Source of the DNA: a virus
Direction: 5' to 3' (one strand)
Virus record (IMG/VR): IMGVR_UViG_3300024999_000131
Span: 1-55,287 of that record
Length of the DNA: 55,287 nt
A model generated the notes under the pieces. It was not told the origin of the DNA. It ran no database searches and saw only the letters and a program-made list of their open reading frames with translations. How positions within the stretch are numbered: position 1 is the stretch's first letter; every line of letters starts with the position of its first letter. The position numbers were made by a program, and so were the translations under genes. Below, piece after piece: positions 28,786 through 38,738 of this stretch.

Positions 28786-30027
28786 ATGGCAAAAAAAGAA
28801 GAGCAATTAGGTCTTAAAAAAGGGAAAGCACAATTCTTACTCATCGGAGAAGCAAAAGTTAATGACTATACTTTTACAATGGATAAAGATACTACTAAAT
28901 CAGATTGGGTTTGGAATCAAATGAATCTTGGTGTAGATTGTGGAAATGGCAATGTCATCTATTCAGATATGATGGGTGGTTACGGATCAGAAAGAGATAA
29001 TGTAGTATATGTTCATGGTATAAAAGAAGTAGATGGTAAAAAACAAGAAGACTTTGATAATAAATTCACCATTGATTGGGACGATAGATTTGACGAAACA
29101 ATTCTTGAGTCTGTAGCAGATTCTTGTTTCATTAAAGTTGGTTTAAAAAAAGATACAAAAGATAAGACATTCAAAAATAAATTTTTGTCTGCTTATGATG
29201 CAATTCAATACATACAGCAACATCTTGAAAATGGAATGGTTGTTAATGTTAAAGGGAAATTAAAATATCAAGCTTATAATGATAGTGTATCCATTAAAAA
29301 AGAAGTGTCTTCTATATTTCTATCTAAAGCTAAACCCGAAGAATATAAAGCAGTATTCACACAAACAATGCTCTGTGATGCCAGCGCAGTAGGTAAATTA
29401 GATAAAGAAAAAGCATCATTTCCAATTACAGGTTATGTAGTTGATTATGTTGGAAAATATGATGGGAAAGAAATCAAAAAAACAGTTGCGTTCACAAAGA
29501 CATTTGAATTAGAAGTTGATAAGGTAAAACCAGAAAACACAAAAAAATTCATTGCTAAGTTTTTAAATCCAGCAAAAAAAGGAACACTCGTAGAAGTCAC
29601 TGTAGAAGGAGAAATGCTTGAGGGGGCAAGTGTAGTAAGTATTACACTAGACGATCTTCCAGAAGATATTCGAGAACTTATTGAACTTAATGTTATCACA
29701 GAGGAAGAAGCTCTTAGTAAATGTGCAATTGGTGGAAATAAAGAAAAAAGAATGCTTATAAAAAGACCTTTAATTACATTTGAAGGCGAAGGAGAAACAA
29801 AAGTTCCAATTTTGGCAATCAATAAAGATAAATATAAAGAAAGTGATTTAGTTTTCCTTTCTCAATTTATTGAAGTTGAAGAAGAGAAGGAGGAAGAAAC
29901 AGAAAGCTTAGAAGAAAGTGTTACTAAATTTGAAAAAACATTAGATAAAAAAGAAGACGATGATGATACCGAAGAAGACGAAGTAGTTAATGATGATGCT
30001 GCTTGGATGAAACTGTTAGATGACTAA
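28786..30027 (+). CDS. Putative single-stranded DNA-binding protein
   Basis: ATG 28786 gives 413 residues. The body is beta-rich and Lys-rich with OB-fold-like segments (VVNVKGKLKYQAYNDSVSIK; FPITGYVVDYVGKYDG), suggesting two copies of a barrel. The C-terminus is long and very acidic, ending DDAAWMKLLDD, like the protein-interaction tail of SSBs. Its place at the head of the replication genes and next to a RecA-fold ATPase supports ssDNA binding. There is no sequence signature that proves it. Confidence 0.6.
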   Translation: MAKKEEQLGLKKGKAQFLLIGEAKVNDYTFTMDKDTTKSDWVWNQMNLGVDCGNGNVIYSDMMGGYGSERDNVVYVHGIKEVDGKKQEDFDNKFTIDWDDRFDETILESVADSCFIKVGLKKDTKDKTFKNKFLSAYDAIQYIQQHLENGMVVNVKGKLKYQAYNDSVSIKKEVSSIFLSKAKPEEYKAVFTQTMLCDASAVGKLDKEKASFPITGYVVDYVGKYDGKEIKKTVAFTKTFELEVDKVKPENTKKFIAKFLNPAKKGTLVEVTVEGEMLEGASVVSITLDDLPEDIRELIELNVITEEEALSKCAIGGNKEKRMLIKRPLITFEGEGETKVPILAINKDKYKESDLVFLSQFIEVEEEKEEETESLEESVTKFEKTLDKKEDDDDTEEDEVVNDDAAWMKLLDD

Positions 30028-30043
30028 TTAATATTAAATTAAT

Positions 30044-30068
30044 ATCAGGAGGTTAAATACCTCCTGAT
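30044..30068 (+). other. Intergenic stem-loop
   Basis: ATCAGGAGGT and ACCTCCTGAT form a perfect 10-bp stem with a five-base loop, right after the SSB-like gene. The following AAACAAAATAA is not a U-tract. The stem contains an AGGAGG sequence with no start codon at the right distance, so it is a hairpin rather than a binding site. Confidence 0.7.
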
Positions 30069-30120
30069 AAACAAAATAATTATAGAAATAAAATAATAAA
30101 ATATAAAGGGGATTGAATAA

Positions 30121-31122
30121 ATGGGTTTTCAGAAAAAAGAAGAGATTTTAGCATATGTTGGTGGGAAAGTATTAGCGTTTGGGGCTACGGGTTCAGGAAA
30201 ATCAACTTTTGCAGGAACATTCCCAAATATTAACTTAGTAGATAGTGAAGATGGTAATACATATTATCTTGAAAGCAATCCTAATATTCTTGGTATTATG
30301 CGTACAACATCTGCATCAGAAGTTCAAGACACATTAGATGAATTAAATGACGAAGAAGCATTGAAAGAATTTGATACTATTTCAATCGATAGTGGAACAA
30401 AATTATATGAAAATATGCAATCGGCAGCTTACGAAGTTGTAGAAAAAAGATCACGAAAACAAGTTAGAAAAGGCAAAGACATTGATTTAGAGGATTTAAA
30501 TTTGAGTCAACGTGATTGGGGCCATATCAAGAGATGGAATCAAGCATTAAAAACAGCTTACATTATGTTTTCATCACAAGGAAAATGGGTTGTTGAGGTT
30601 GCCCATCAGAAAGATGTTTTTAGAGATCCTACAGATGACGAAAAGAAAAAGGGTATCGATAGGGTTAAAATTGGGGAAGCACCAGATTTAGCTAAAAAAG
30701 CAGATTATGATTTTGATATTGTAATTCAAATGTTTACCAAAGAAGATAAAGATGGCAATGTAACTTACTTTGGAAAAATCTATAAAGATAGAACAGGAGT
30801 AACAAAAAAAGGAGAAATCATAGAAAATCCTTCTTTTGAAATTTGGAGAGCCAAATGGGAGAGTACAAAGAAATTCGGAGTGAAAAAAGCTGTAGATTTA
30901 TCAGTAGGAGTAAATAAAGACAAAGAATCCATGGAAATAGAGGATGAAAAAGCAGAAGATATTTCTAATAATATTAAATCACTTCTTAAAAATAGTTCAG
31001 AAGAGAATCAAAAAAAAATAGGCAAGAAAATGAGGGATTTAGAAATTAACATTAAAGATTTAATTAATAATGATCTTGAGAAACTTACAGAAGTTCTAGA
31101 GTTCGCCACAATGCTTAAATAA
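30121..31122 (+). CDS. Sak4-like RecA-fold ATPase
   Basis: The 333-residue product carries an N-terminal Walker A (FGATGSGKSTFAGTFP, about residues 20-35), an early Asp-rich strand (NINLVDSEDG), Walker B-like FDTISIDSGTKLYE and KWVVEVAHQKDVFRD, the layout of phage AAA_24/Sak4 ATPases. These act with a phage SSB as recombination mediators. Its position directly after the SSB candidate fits. The C-terminal 60 residues are a helical extension. Confidence 0.78.
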   Translation: MGFQKKEEILAYVGGKVLAFGATGSGKSTFAGTFPNINLVDSEDGNTYYLESNPNILGIMRTTSASEVQDTLDELNDEEALKEFDTISIDSGTKLYENMQSAAYEVVEKRSRKQVRKGKDIDLEDLNLSQRDWGHIKRWNQALKTAYIMFSSQGKWVVEVAHQKDVFRDPTDDEKKKGIDRVKIGEAPDLAKKADYDFDIVIQMFTKEDKDGNVTYFGKIYKDRTGVTKKGEIIENPSFEIWRAKWESTKKFGVKKAVDLSVGVNKDKESMEIEDEKAEDISNNIKSLLKNSSEENQKKIGKKMRDLEINIKDLINNDLEKLTEVLEFATMLK

Positions 31123-31135
31123 ATACATCTTTTTT

Positions 31136-31169
31136 AATAAGGGGTTATTGTCTTTAATAACCCCTTATT
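31136..31169 (+). other. 14-bp intergenic stem-loop
   Basis: AATAAGGGGTTATT and AATAACCCCTTATT pair over 14 bp around the loop GTCTTT. A T-run precedes the stem (CTTTTTT), while CCTATAAAC follows, so it is not a + strand terminator. It separates the Sak4-like gene from the rest of the replication genes. Confidence 0.75.
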
Positions 31170-31193
31170 CCTATAAACTATTGAGGTGATTTA

Positions 31194-31658
31194 ATGGAAG
31201 AAAAATTAACTAAGAAACAAGAACAGATAGACTGGTTAATATTATGTGACTACATTTTTAAAGAAATTCTACAATATGAAACAGGTTTAAAATTTCCAAA
31301 GTATTTAGCACTAAGACTTAAAGGATTACATAAAGGAACGTTTATGGCGAACAAAAAGCAAAAACCACAAGCAAGTTATGATTACAAAATAATGTTAATT
31401 ACTTGTAAATATTGTAAATATACTATTTTACAATACATAGGGCCAAATAGAGAGAAAATTAAGGATGAACGACATCTTATAAACACAATAATGCTTATTA
31501 TTGAAGGGGAAATAAACAATGTTGTATCAAGATTAAAAAATTCTAAGAAGGCAGAAGAAAAAACAGTAAATATAGAATTGGAAAATCAAATACATGAAGG
31601 AGCTGAATATAAGTCAAAAAGTAAAAATGTTAATAAAGAATTAGAGGGGTTATGGTAA
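31194..31658 (+). CDS. Replication-module protein of unknown function
   Basis: The 154-residue product (TTGAGGTGATTT upstream) is helical and basic, with CKYCKYTILQYIG in the middle and a Lys/Glu-rich tail (SKSKNVNKELEGLW). It lies between the ATPase and the helicase and ends exactly one base before the helicase ATG, so it is probably translated in step with it. By position it might be a helicase loader or partner. Confidence 0.7.
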   Translation: MEEKLTKKQEQIDWLILCDYIFKEILQYETGLKFPKYLALRLKGLHKGTFMANKKQKPQASYDYKIMLITCKYCKYTILQYIGPNREKIKDERHLINTIMLIIEGEINNVVSRLKNSKKAEEKTVNIELENQIHEGAEYKSKSKNVNKELEGLW

Positions 31659-33179
31659 ATGGTCGTAGCAAAGAAGACAAAATCAACTACAAAAAAAGAA
31701 CCAACTGCTTACGAAACAGAACTTATAAATGCTGTACAAAAAATTAAAGAATTTAAATTAAATTGTGAAGCAAATATAGTCAGTATCATGTACAAGAATC
31801 CAGAATTAATCTATACAAATGAAAAAATGAGAGTTGAAGATTTTAGTAATAATATTTGGAGAGTTTATTTCAATATAGCTTATGATATTGTAATAAAAGA
31901 AAAAAAACAATCATTAGACGAAATAACTGTTGGTTTATATCTTGAAAAACATGATAAATTAAAAGTTAAGTATGATGAATATAATGGATATGAAACGATT
32001 GAAAAAGCTAAAGAGTATGTTAAGGAAGAAAATTTAATTGGTTATATTGAAGAATTATATAAGTGGAATTCCGTATTGGGATTATTGAAGGCAAAATTTC
32101 CAGTATATGATCAACTTAGTAAGTTTGTTGATATGAACCAAGAGGAAATATATGCATATTATGAAACTCATTTGAATCATATATTTATCAATGTCGAAGG
32201 AGAAGTAAAAAGTTATAATATTGCAGATGAAATAGATGAGTTAATAGAAGAGCTAGATAAAGGATTTGCAGTTGGTTTATCTTATCATAATCTTCCGATG
32301 GTTACTAAGGAGACAGGTGGTATGTTATGTGGAAACATTACTTTAATAGGAGGGCTATCTAATGTAGGAAAATCATCTATTGCTAGAAATGCTATTATTC
32401 AAAGCATCATAGATAATAAAGAAAAAATAGTAATTATGCTTAATGAAGATGGATTAAAGAAGTGGCAGAGGGAATACATTGTATATATTTGCAATAATAT
32501 TCTTAAAGAAGATATCCAAAAATATATTGTTAGAGATGGAAAGTATAGTGAAAAATTAAAAGAAACTTTATTTAAAGCTGCTGAAATTATAAAACAACAA
32601 AAGGAAAGTAAAGCAATCACTATTATTCCATTTCAAAGATATTCAACAGCGAAGGCAATCAAAATAATTAAGAAATATTCTAGTCTTGGTGTTACCCAAT
32701 TTATGATAGACACATTTAAAAATGATGCTGGTAAAGTTTCTGATAATGCATGGTTAGAAATGATGCAAAACATGGTTGAAATATACGATGTTGTAAAACC
32801 AGAATCAAAAAACCTACATATTACAATTACATTTCAATTAGAAAAAGGTAAAACAGCAAGACAGAGATTTTATAGTCAAGATAATATTGGTATGAGTAAA
32901 AATATGATTGATCCTGCGTCAACTTGTATTATGGTAAGAAATATCTTTGAAGACGAATATCCAGGTGGTAAGAATGAGTTAAAAGTATTTAGATTAGAAG
33001 GTAAAAATGGGAAAACAAAGATTCCAGTAACATTAAGTAGAGATAAGAATTATCAAATATTATTTATAGTTAAGAACAGAGAAGGATCTGCTAATACATA
33101 TCAAATAGTCATAGAACATGATCTTTCTCGTAATTTGCTTAAAGAGGTAGGAATTACTTCTGTACCAGTAGACTTTTAG
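31659..33179 (+). CDS. DnaB-like replicative helicase
   Basis: The 506-residue product has an N-terminal helical domain and a RecA-fold motor. Walker A is LIGGLSNVGKSSIARN at about residues 228-243, followed by KIVIMLNEDGLKKWQRE, Walker B VTQFMIDTFKND near 345, and MKNI-type motifs (LHITITFQLEKGKTARQRF; IGMSKNMIDPASTCIM). It resembles the SF4 (DnaB/gp4-type) helicases of large Firmicute phages. With the primase, two genes on, it would form the replisome core. Confidence 0.85.
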   Translation: MVVAKKTKSTTKKEPTAYETELINAVQKIKEFKLNCEANIVSIMYKNPELIYTNEKMRVEDFSNNIWRVYFNIAYDIVIKEKKQSLDEITVGLYLEKHDKLKVKYDEYNGYETIEKAKEYVKEENLIGYIEELYKWNSVLGLLKAKFPVYDQLSKFVDMNQEEIYAYYETHLNHIFINVEGEVKSYNIADEIDELIEELDKGFAVGLSYHNLPMVTKETGGMLCGNITLIGGLSNVGKSSIARNAIIQSIIDNKEKIVIMLNEDGLKKWQREYIVYICNNILKEDIQKYIVRDGKYSEKLKETLFKAAEIIKQQKESKAITIIPFQRYSTAKAIKIIKKYSSLGVTQFMIDTFKNDAGKVSDNAWLEMMQNMVEIYDVVKPESKNLHITITFQLEKGKTARQRFYSQDNIGMSKNMIDPASTCIMVRNIFEDEYPGGKNELKVFRLEGKNGKTKIPVTLSRDKNYQILFIVKNREGSANTYQIVIEHDLSRNLLKEVGITSVPVDF

Positions 33180-33201
33180 AAAAGTAGGTGAACATACTTG
33201 A

Positions 33202-34281
33202 ATGACCTCTATTGAGCTTAAACAATACATATTAGAGAATAATAAATTACAAGAAATATTAAAATCACTAGATTGTCATGGTATTAAGGAATATACAAAA
33301 GAGTATAGATCAGGATTGCCTAATCATACATCTAATAATAATATTGCTATAAACAAAGAAACATTATCTACTAAGATATTTCAATCTGATAGTGATATTA
33401 TTAGAGGTGATATATTGACATTAGTAATGACAATTAAAAATATATCATTTCCAAAGGCAAATAAATATTTACATAAATTATTAGGGTTGGAGTACAATTT
33501 TAAAATAAAAGAAGATAAACCTGATAAAAAAGATCCATTGAACGTATTCAAAAAGGTTAAAAGGAAACGATGCGTTGTTAATCTAGATGAGCTTGAGACA
33601 TACGATGATAGTATCATTAAAGAATATACACCATTGGTTCACATCTCGTGGCTTAGAGAGGGCATTCTGCCTTTTACATGTGATGTATTTAAGATAGGAT
33701 ATAGCGCAGAAAAGAAAAGAATAGTTATACCAACAAGATATTGGTGTGGAGAAGAAAACGACTTCATAGGAATTATGGGTCGAACAACAATTAATGAATG
33801 GGAAATGTTGGATATACCAAAATATTTTCCACTCAAAAAATATTTCAAGTCGCTTAATATTTATGGACTTCAAGAAAATTATAAAACTATTCAAGAATCA
33901 GGTTTCTGTGTAGTTGCAGAATCACAAAAATCTGTTTTAAAAAGACATAGTAGAAAAGATGGTACGGTAGTAGCAATTGAAAGTCATGATATGTCTCCAG
34001 AACAAGTAATAATATTAATAGGACTAAATATTGATATAGTAATTGCAATGGACGTAGGAGTAGATTTACATCATATTAGAAGTATGTGTGAAAAATTTTA
34101 TGGTATACGAAATATTTATTACATTTATGATAAATATAATTTGTTAAAAGACAAACAAGCCCCTATGGACGCACCTAATAAAATATATGAATACTTATTT
34201 AAATACAAAATTTTGTATGATGAAATAGAACATAAAAAATATATTAAAGAGAGGGATAAAAGACTTGAGAAAACAGTTTGA
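33202..34281 (+). CDS. DnaG-type primase with TOPRIM domain
   Basis: ATG 33202 with AGTAGGTGAAC upstream gives 359 residues. The N-terminal third is a degenerate zinc-binding-type domain lacking the four Cys. The core has HISWLREGILPFTCDVFKIG and RIVIPTRYWCGEENDFIGIM. TOPRIM follows: FCVVAESQKSVLKR at about 234 (catalytic Glu) and IVIAMDVGVDLHHI at about 277 (DxGxD-type Asp pair). It would synthesise primers for the polymerase two genes later. Loss of the zinc ligands suggests a changed template preference. Confidence 0.8.
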   Translation: MTSIELKQYILENNKLQEILKSLDCHGIKEYTKEYRSGLPNHTSNNNIAINKETLSTKIFQSDSDIIRGDILTLVMTIKNISFPKANKYLHKLLGLEYNFKIKEDKPDKKDPLNVFKKVKRKRCVVNLDELETYDDSIIKEYTPLVHISWLREGILPFTCDVFKIGYSAEKKRIVIPTRYWCGEENDFIGIMGRTTINEWEMLDIPKYFPLKKYFKSLNIYGLQENYKTIQESGFCVVAESQKSVLKRHSRKDGTVVAIESHDMSPEQVIILIGLNIDIVIAMDVGVDLHHIRSMCEKFYGIRNIYYIYDKYNLLKDKQAPMDAPNKIYEYLFKYKILYDEIEHKKYIKERDKRLEKTV

Positions 34282-35416
34282 AGAAATTCAATTAATAGCA
34301 AATAAATTAGATTGTGACGAGATATATTCTTGGTCAAAATATAATCAATATAAAGGAGATACGTACACTTTCTTCTTACGATATATACTTAAAATACCAG
34401 AGGACAGAAAAGATTCAATATATGGAGTATTTGGCAACGCATCTCATGATATATTAGAGAAATATTATAATAAAGAAATATCATATGAAAATATGATAGA
34501 AATATTTGAAGAAAAACTATTTGAATTTACTATTGGTGGACTTAAATATAATAGAAGTGATGAAGACAAAAATAATAAAATAGGAAATAAATATGAATCA
34601 TGTATGAGACACTTCTTTAAAAATCATCAACAAATTCCATATAAATTAAAGTGTGAGGTGTTTGTTCCTATAAAAATAAATAATATATTAATTCAAGCTT
34701 ATATTGATGCTATACATATGGAAAAAAGAGATGATAAAGACATTTTCGTAATTACTGACTTTAAAACTTCAAGTATATATAAAGGTAAAAAGATTGATAA
34801 AGAAAAAGGCCAGCTCATCCTTTATTCATACGGTGTCCACAAAAAGTTAAACATACCAATGTATCAAATTGTAGCTAGATGGGCGTTCCTCAAATATGTT
34901 GAAGTGGAATGTATGCAAGCTAATGGCAAATTAAAAAATCGTATTATTGAAAGAAATGATATAGGAAATAGTTTATCTTCAAATGCTAAGATGTGGTTAA
35001 AGAAATCAGATAGTAAATTTTCAGAAGAACAAATTGATGATTATCTTAGTCAAATGATAGTTGATAATTCTATAGATTGTTTACCCGAAGATATTAAAAG
35101 TAAATTTTTAGTTAAAGATTGCTATATTGAAATATCTTTAGATGATGAATCAATTCAAGAATTACTCGATGATATTGTAAAGACAGTAAAAGAAATAAAA
35201 ATAAAACAAGAAGAGTATAAAACAACATTGGATAATAAAATATGGTGGCAAGATGTTACAGATACAGAAAGTTATTTCTTAGCGAATTTGAATGGATATT
35301 CATCAAAAATACATGCTCCATATAAGGCATATCTTGATACTTTAGACATGTTTAAAAATAAAGATAATAAGGTTGATGAAAATGATTTAACGTGGATGGA
35401 AGGACTTATGGATTAG
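34265..35416 (+). CDS. RecB/Cas4-family PD-(D/E)XK exonuclease
   Basis: TTG 34265 lies inside the end of the primase gene (17-base overlap). The 383-residue product has the AddB/RecB-type nuclease pattern: GVFGNASHDILEKYY near 55-70, LKCEVFVPIKINN, IQAYIDAIHM, then VITDFKTSS at about 161-169 (catalytic Asp and Lys) and KGQLILYSYGV (motif Gln-Tyr). Four Cys for an Fe-S cluster are not evident. It may process ends for Sak4-mediated recombination. Confidence 0.82.
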   Translation: MRKQFEEIQLIANKLDCDEIYSWSKYNQYKGDTYTFFLRYILKIPEDRKDSIYGVFGNASHDILEKYYNKEISYENMIEIFEEKLFEFTIGGLKYNRSDEDKNNKIGNKYESCMRHFFKNHQQIPYKLKCEVFVPIKINNILIQAYIDAIHMEKRDDKDIFVITDFKTSSIYKGKKIDKEKGQLILYSYGVHKKLNIPMYQIVARWAFLKYVEVECMQANGKLKNRIIERNDIGNSLSSNAKMWLKKSDSKFSEEQIDDYLSQMIVDNSIDCLPEDIKSKFLVKDCYIEISLDDESIQELLDDIVKTVKEIKIKQEEYKTTLDNKIWWQDVTDTESYFLANLNGYSSKIHAPYKAYLDTLDMFKNKDNKVDENDLTWMEGLMD

Positions 35417-35426
35417 GAGGAGTAAT

Positions 35427-38400
35427 ATGAATAATTATATTAGATACCATATTCATGATGATACAAGTAATTGTAATGGTTATTCTGATTCGTGTACTAG
35501 TTATAAAGAGTATATTAAACTTGCTAAAAAAGAAAAATGTAAAGCATTAGCGTTTTCTAACCATGGAGGAATGTACGATTGGATAAAAAAGAAACAGGAT
35601 TGCGATAAGGCAGGAATTAAATACATACATGGCATTGAATCATACTTATGTACTAAATTCGAAGCAGATGAAAGAGGATATCATATTGGATTATATGCCA
35701 AGAATTATGATGGAGTATTAGAATTAAACACTTTAAATTCCAAATCTACTTCCAAAGGAAAATTAGATGACAAAACAGATAGGCATATGTATTATAATCC
35801 TAGAATATCATTTGAAGAATTAATGAATACAAGTGAAAATATTATAATTACAACTGCTTGTTTAGCATCAATATTATGGAGAAAAAAAGATGACGAAGAT
35901 AGTTATGTACAAAGATTTCTAGAGTGGATGTCTAAAAATAGTCATAGATGTTTCTTAGAGATCCAGTACCACACACACGAACATCAAATAGAATACAATA
36001 AATTACTGTGGGGCTGGAGTAAACAATATAATATACCTCTAATAGCTGGTACAGATACACATTCATCTTCAAAATATAAAGCAGAGTGTAGAAAAATTCT
36101 CCAAATATCAAAAGATAGTTTCTACGGAGAAGAAGATGAATTTGACCTTACTTGGAAAAGTTTTGATGAATTGGTTGAATGTTTTAGAATTCAAAATGCG
36201 TTGCCCGAAGAGGTATGGATGGAAGCTATATCTAACACAAATAAATTTGCTGATATGGTTGAAGAATTTAAATTAGACAAATCATTTAAATATCCTAATT
36301 TATACGGAAACAACGCAGTAGATATTTGGAAAGAAACTATTTCGAAAAAGTTTAAAGCAAAAAAGGATAATAATATTCTTGATTTAACTAAATTAGATGA
36401 GTATAAGAAAAAAATAAATGAAGAATTTGAAGCAATGAAAAAACAAAATATGGAAAGCTTTATGATGTTTATGTCTGAATTAGTTGATTACTGTAATGAG
36501 AATGAAATACCATATGGGTTTTGTCGTGGTTCTGTTGGTGGTAGTGAAGTTGCTTTTATTACAGATATTACTGATGTAGATCCTATCAGATGGAATACTG
36601 TTTTTTCAAGATTTTGTAATGCTGATAGAGTTTCTCTCGCAGATATTGATATAGATTTCGCTCCAGAGGATCGTGTAAAAGTTTATGAATATATTATCAA
36701 AAGATTTACACCAGAGAAAACGGCATATATATCAGCATTTTCAACTTTAAGAGATAGAGGAACTATTGATGTATTAGCAAAAGGTTTAAAATATGAAAAT
36801 TTAGATGTGGTAATGGATATTAAAAATCAATTTGATAAACTATTTGATGAGTATTTCAAAATAATTCAAGAAGAAGTTAATCTAGAAGAATTAGATGAAC
36901 AGGATGCTAAGTCCGTAGATTTTGACTATCATGAAGTTTATTGTAATCGAATAAGAAATAATAAAGCATTGACAAGAGTTAATACTTTAAAAAAAGAATT
37001 CAAAAATTTAAAAGATAATAATAAGGATTTATTTTATTATTTTGACGGTTTGAAAGGAACTATTATAGCTAAAGGTACTCATCCAGCAGGTATTATTGGT
37101 TCTCCAATTACACTTGCAGATAATCTAGGAGTTTATTATAAAGATGGGAATGAATCTCAACCTGTATCAATATGTTCGATGAAAGCAGTAGATTCAGTAA
37201 ATTTTGTGAAATTTGATATTCTAGGATTAAAAACTGTTGGTATAATGAAAGATGTATATAAATCAATAGGTTCTCATTATCTTAAAGCTCATGAAATTGA
37301 TTGGAATGATAATAAAGTTTGGGATAATATGATTACTTCTAGTGTAGGTGTGTTTCAATTTGAAGGAGATTATGCTTTTTCGTTACTTAAAGATTTTAAA
37401 CCTAGATTTATTAATGATATGTCTTTGGTAAATGCTGCGCTACGTCCATCTGGTAAATCATATAGAGATAGATTAATTAAAAAAGAACTTAATATAAATC
37501 CTTCTGAACAATTGGATAATTTATTGAAAGATAATTATGGGTATTTAGTATATCAAGAAGATACTATTAAATTTCTAACAGATATTTGTGGATTTAGTGG
37601 ATCTTTAGCAGATACCACTAGAAGAGCAATCGGAAAAAAAGACATAGTTTTGCTCAACGAACAATTGCCAAAAATTCTTGAAGGATATTGTGATAAATCA
37701 GATAAATCAAGGGAAACAGCAGAAGAAGAGGTAAAACAATTTCTACAAATTATCGACGATTCTTCTGAATATCAATTTGGATATAATCATTCTACTGGTT
37801 ACAGTATGAATGGATATGCAGAGACTAGATTAAGAACTTATTACCCGTTAGAATTTGCTACTGCTTACTTAGATAGAGCAGAAAACAAAGAAGATACAAA
37901 TAGAGGGGTGTCATTAGCTAACCAATTAAATGCAAAAATTAATCCTATTTCATTTGGTAAATCAATCGCAAAATACACATTTGATAAAAAAGAAAATAGT
38001 ATTTATAAAGGTATTTCTTCAATTAAATTTCTTAACGAACAAGTGCCAAATGAATTATATGCTTTAGCACAACAAAAAAATTATACAGATTTTATTGAGT
38101 TATTAAGTGATATAAAAAATACATCAGTAAATTCTCGTCAACTTAAAATATTAACTGGATTAAATTTCTTTAGATGTTTCGGAAAAAATAAAAAACTTCT
38201 TCAAATTATAGAACTATATGATAAGTTTGCTTATTCCAAACAAATTAATTTTAAAGATATAGAAAAACTTAAAATTAATGAAGAAATTTTAAAAAAATAT
38301 TCACAAAAAACAACAAAAACCCTTTATAAAGAATTGAATATGATTGAATATATTAAAGAGATAATTAAAGACATTGAAGACAAACCATTATCAATTAAAG

Positions 38401-38723
38401 AACAAGTAAAATTCGAAATGGAATTCCTTGAATATACAGAATATGTCAACGAGAATGCAGGAGATAAATTTTATATAATTATTAAGTATGAAGTATATAA
38501 GGATAAAACTAAACCATATGTCACATTACGCCAAATAAATAATGGAAAAGAAATGAAAACAAAAATCAAAGATGGAAAGATATTTTCTCAAAACCCATTC
38601 AAGTTGTACGATGTCTTAAAAGTTAATGAATTTAAGACACAAAAGAAAACTAAGAACGTGGGTGGAAAGTGGATGAAATCAGACGAAGACGAAGAAATCC
38701 TTATCAATTATGATGTATATTAG
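35427..38723 (+). CDS. DNA polymerase III alpha subunit (DnaE type)
   Basis: The 1098-residue protein has an N-terminal PHP domain (YHIHDDTSNCNGYSD; ALAFSNHGGMYDWIKK; AGTDTHSSSKYK). A C-family palm follows: PYGFCRGSVGGSEVAFITDI near 363-382, the catalytic SLADIDIDFAPEDR near 405-418, and GTIIAKGTHPAGIIGS near 545. A thumb and fingers part ends in VYQEDTIKFL and GYNHSTGYSMNGYAETRLRT. There is no proofreading exonuclease insertion, so it is of DnaE rather than PolC size. It is the phage's replicative polymerase. Confidence 0.96.
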   Translation: MNNYIRYHIHDDTSNCNGYSDSCTSYKEYIKLAKKEKCKALAFSNHGGMYDWIKKKQDCDKAGIKYIHGIESYLCTKFEADERGYHIGLYAKNYDGVLELNTLNSKSTSKGKLDDKTDRHMYYNPRISFEELMNTSENIIITTACLASILWRKKDDEDSYVQRFLEWMSKNSHRCFLEIQYHTHEHQIEYNKLLWGWSKQYNIPLIAGTDTHSSSKYKAECRKILQISKDSFYGEEDEFDLTWKSFDELVECFRIQNALPEEVWMEAISNTNKFADMVEEFKLDKSFKYPNLYGNNAVDIWKETISKKFKAKKDNNILDLTKLDEYKKKINEEFEAMKKQNMESFMMFMSELVDYCNENEIPYGFCRGSVGGSEVAFITDITDVDPIRWNTVFSRFCNADRVSLADIDIDFAPEDRVKVYEYIIKRFTPEKTAYISAFSTLRDRGTIDVLAKGLKYENLDVVMDIKNQFDKLFDEYFKIIQEEVNLEELDEQDAKSVDFDYHEVYCNRIRNNKALTRVNTLKKEFKNLKDNNKDLFYYFDGLKGTIIAKGTHPAGIIGSPITLADNLGVYYKDGNESQPVSICSMKAVDSVNFVKFDILGLKTVGIMKDVYKSIGSHYLKAHEIDWNDNKVWDNMITSSVGVFQFEGDYAFSLLKDFKPRFINDMSLVNAALRPSGKSYRDRLIKKELNINPSEQLDNLLKDNYGYLVYQEDTIKFLTDICGFSGSLADTTRRAIGKKDIVLLNEQLPKILEGYCDKSDKSRETAEEEVKQFLQIIDDSSEYQFGYNHSTGYSMNGYAETRLRTYYPLEFATAYLDRAENKEDTNRGVSLANQLNAKINPISFGKSIAKYTFDKKENSIYKGISSIKFLNEQVPNELYALAQQKNYTDFIELLSDIKNTSVNSRQLKILTGLNFFRCFGKNKKLLQIIELYDKFAYSKQINFKDIEKLKINEEILKKYSQKTTKTLYKELNMIEYIKEIIKDIEDKPLSIKEQVKFEMEFLEYTEYVNENAGDKFYIIIKYEVYKDKTKPYVTLRQINNGKEMKTKIKDGKIFSQNPFKLYDVLKVNEFKTQKKTKNVGGKWMKSDEDEEILINYDVY

Positions 38724-38738
38724 AAAGCAGGTAATTAA

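Noticed and set aside
29445-29822. 125-codon ORF on the minus strand
   Set aside because: It is a mirror of the well-supported SSB-like gene, has no ribosome binding site, and its Ser-rich composition is that of a reverse reading of Lys/Glu/Asp codons.
31136-31169. Intrinsic terminator after the Sak4-like gene
   Set aside because: The T-run is on the 5' side of the stem, and no U-tract follows on either strand in the right place.
33583-33894. 103-codon minus-strand ORF inside the primase gene
   Set aside because: It lies entirely opposite conserved primase sequence; no independent support.
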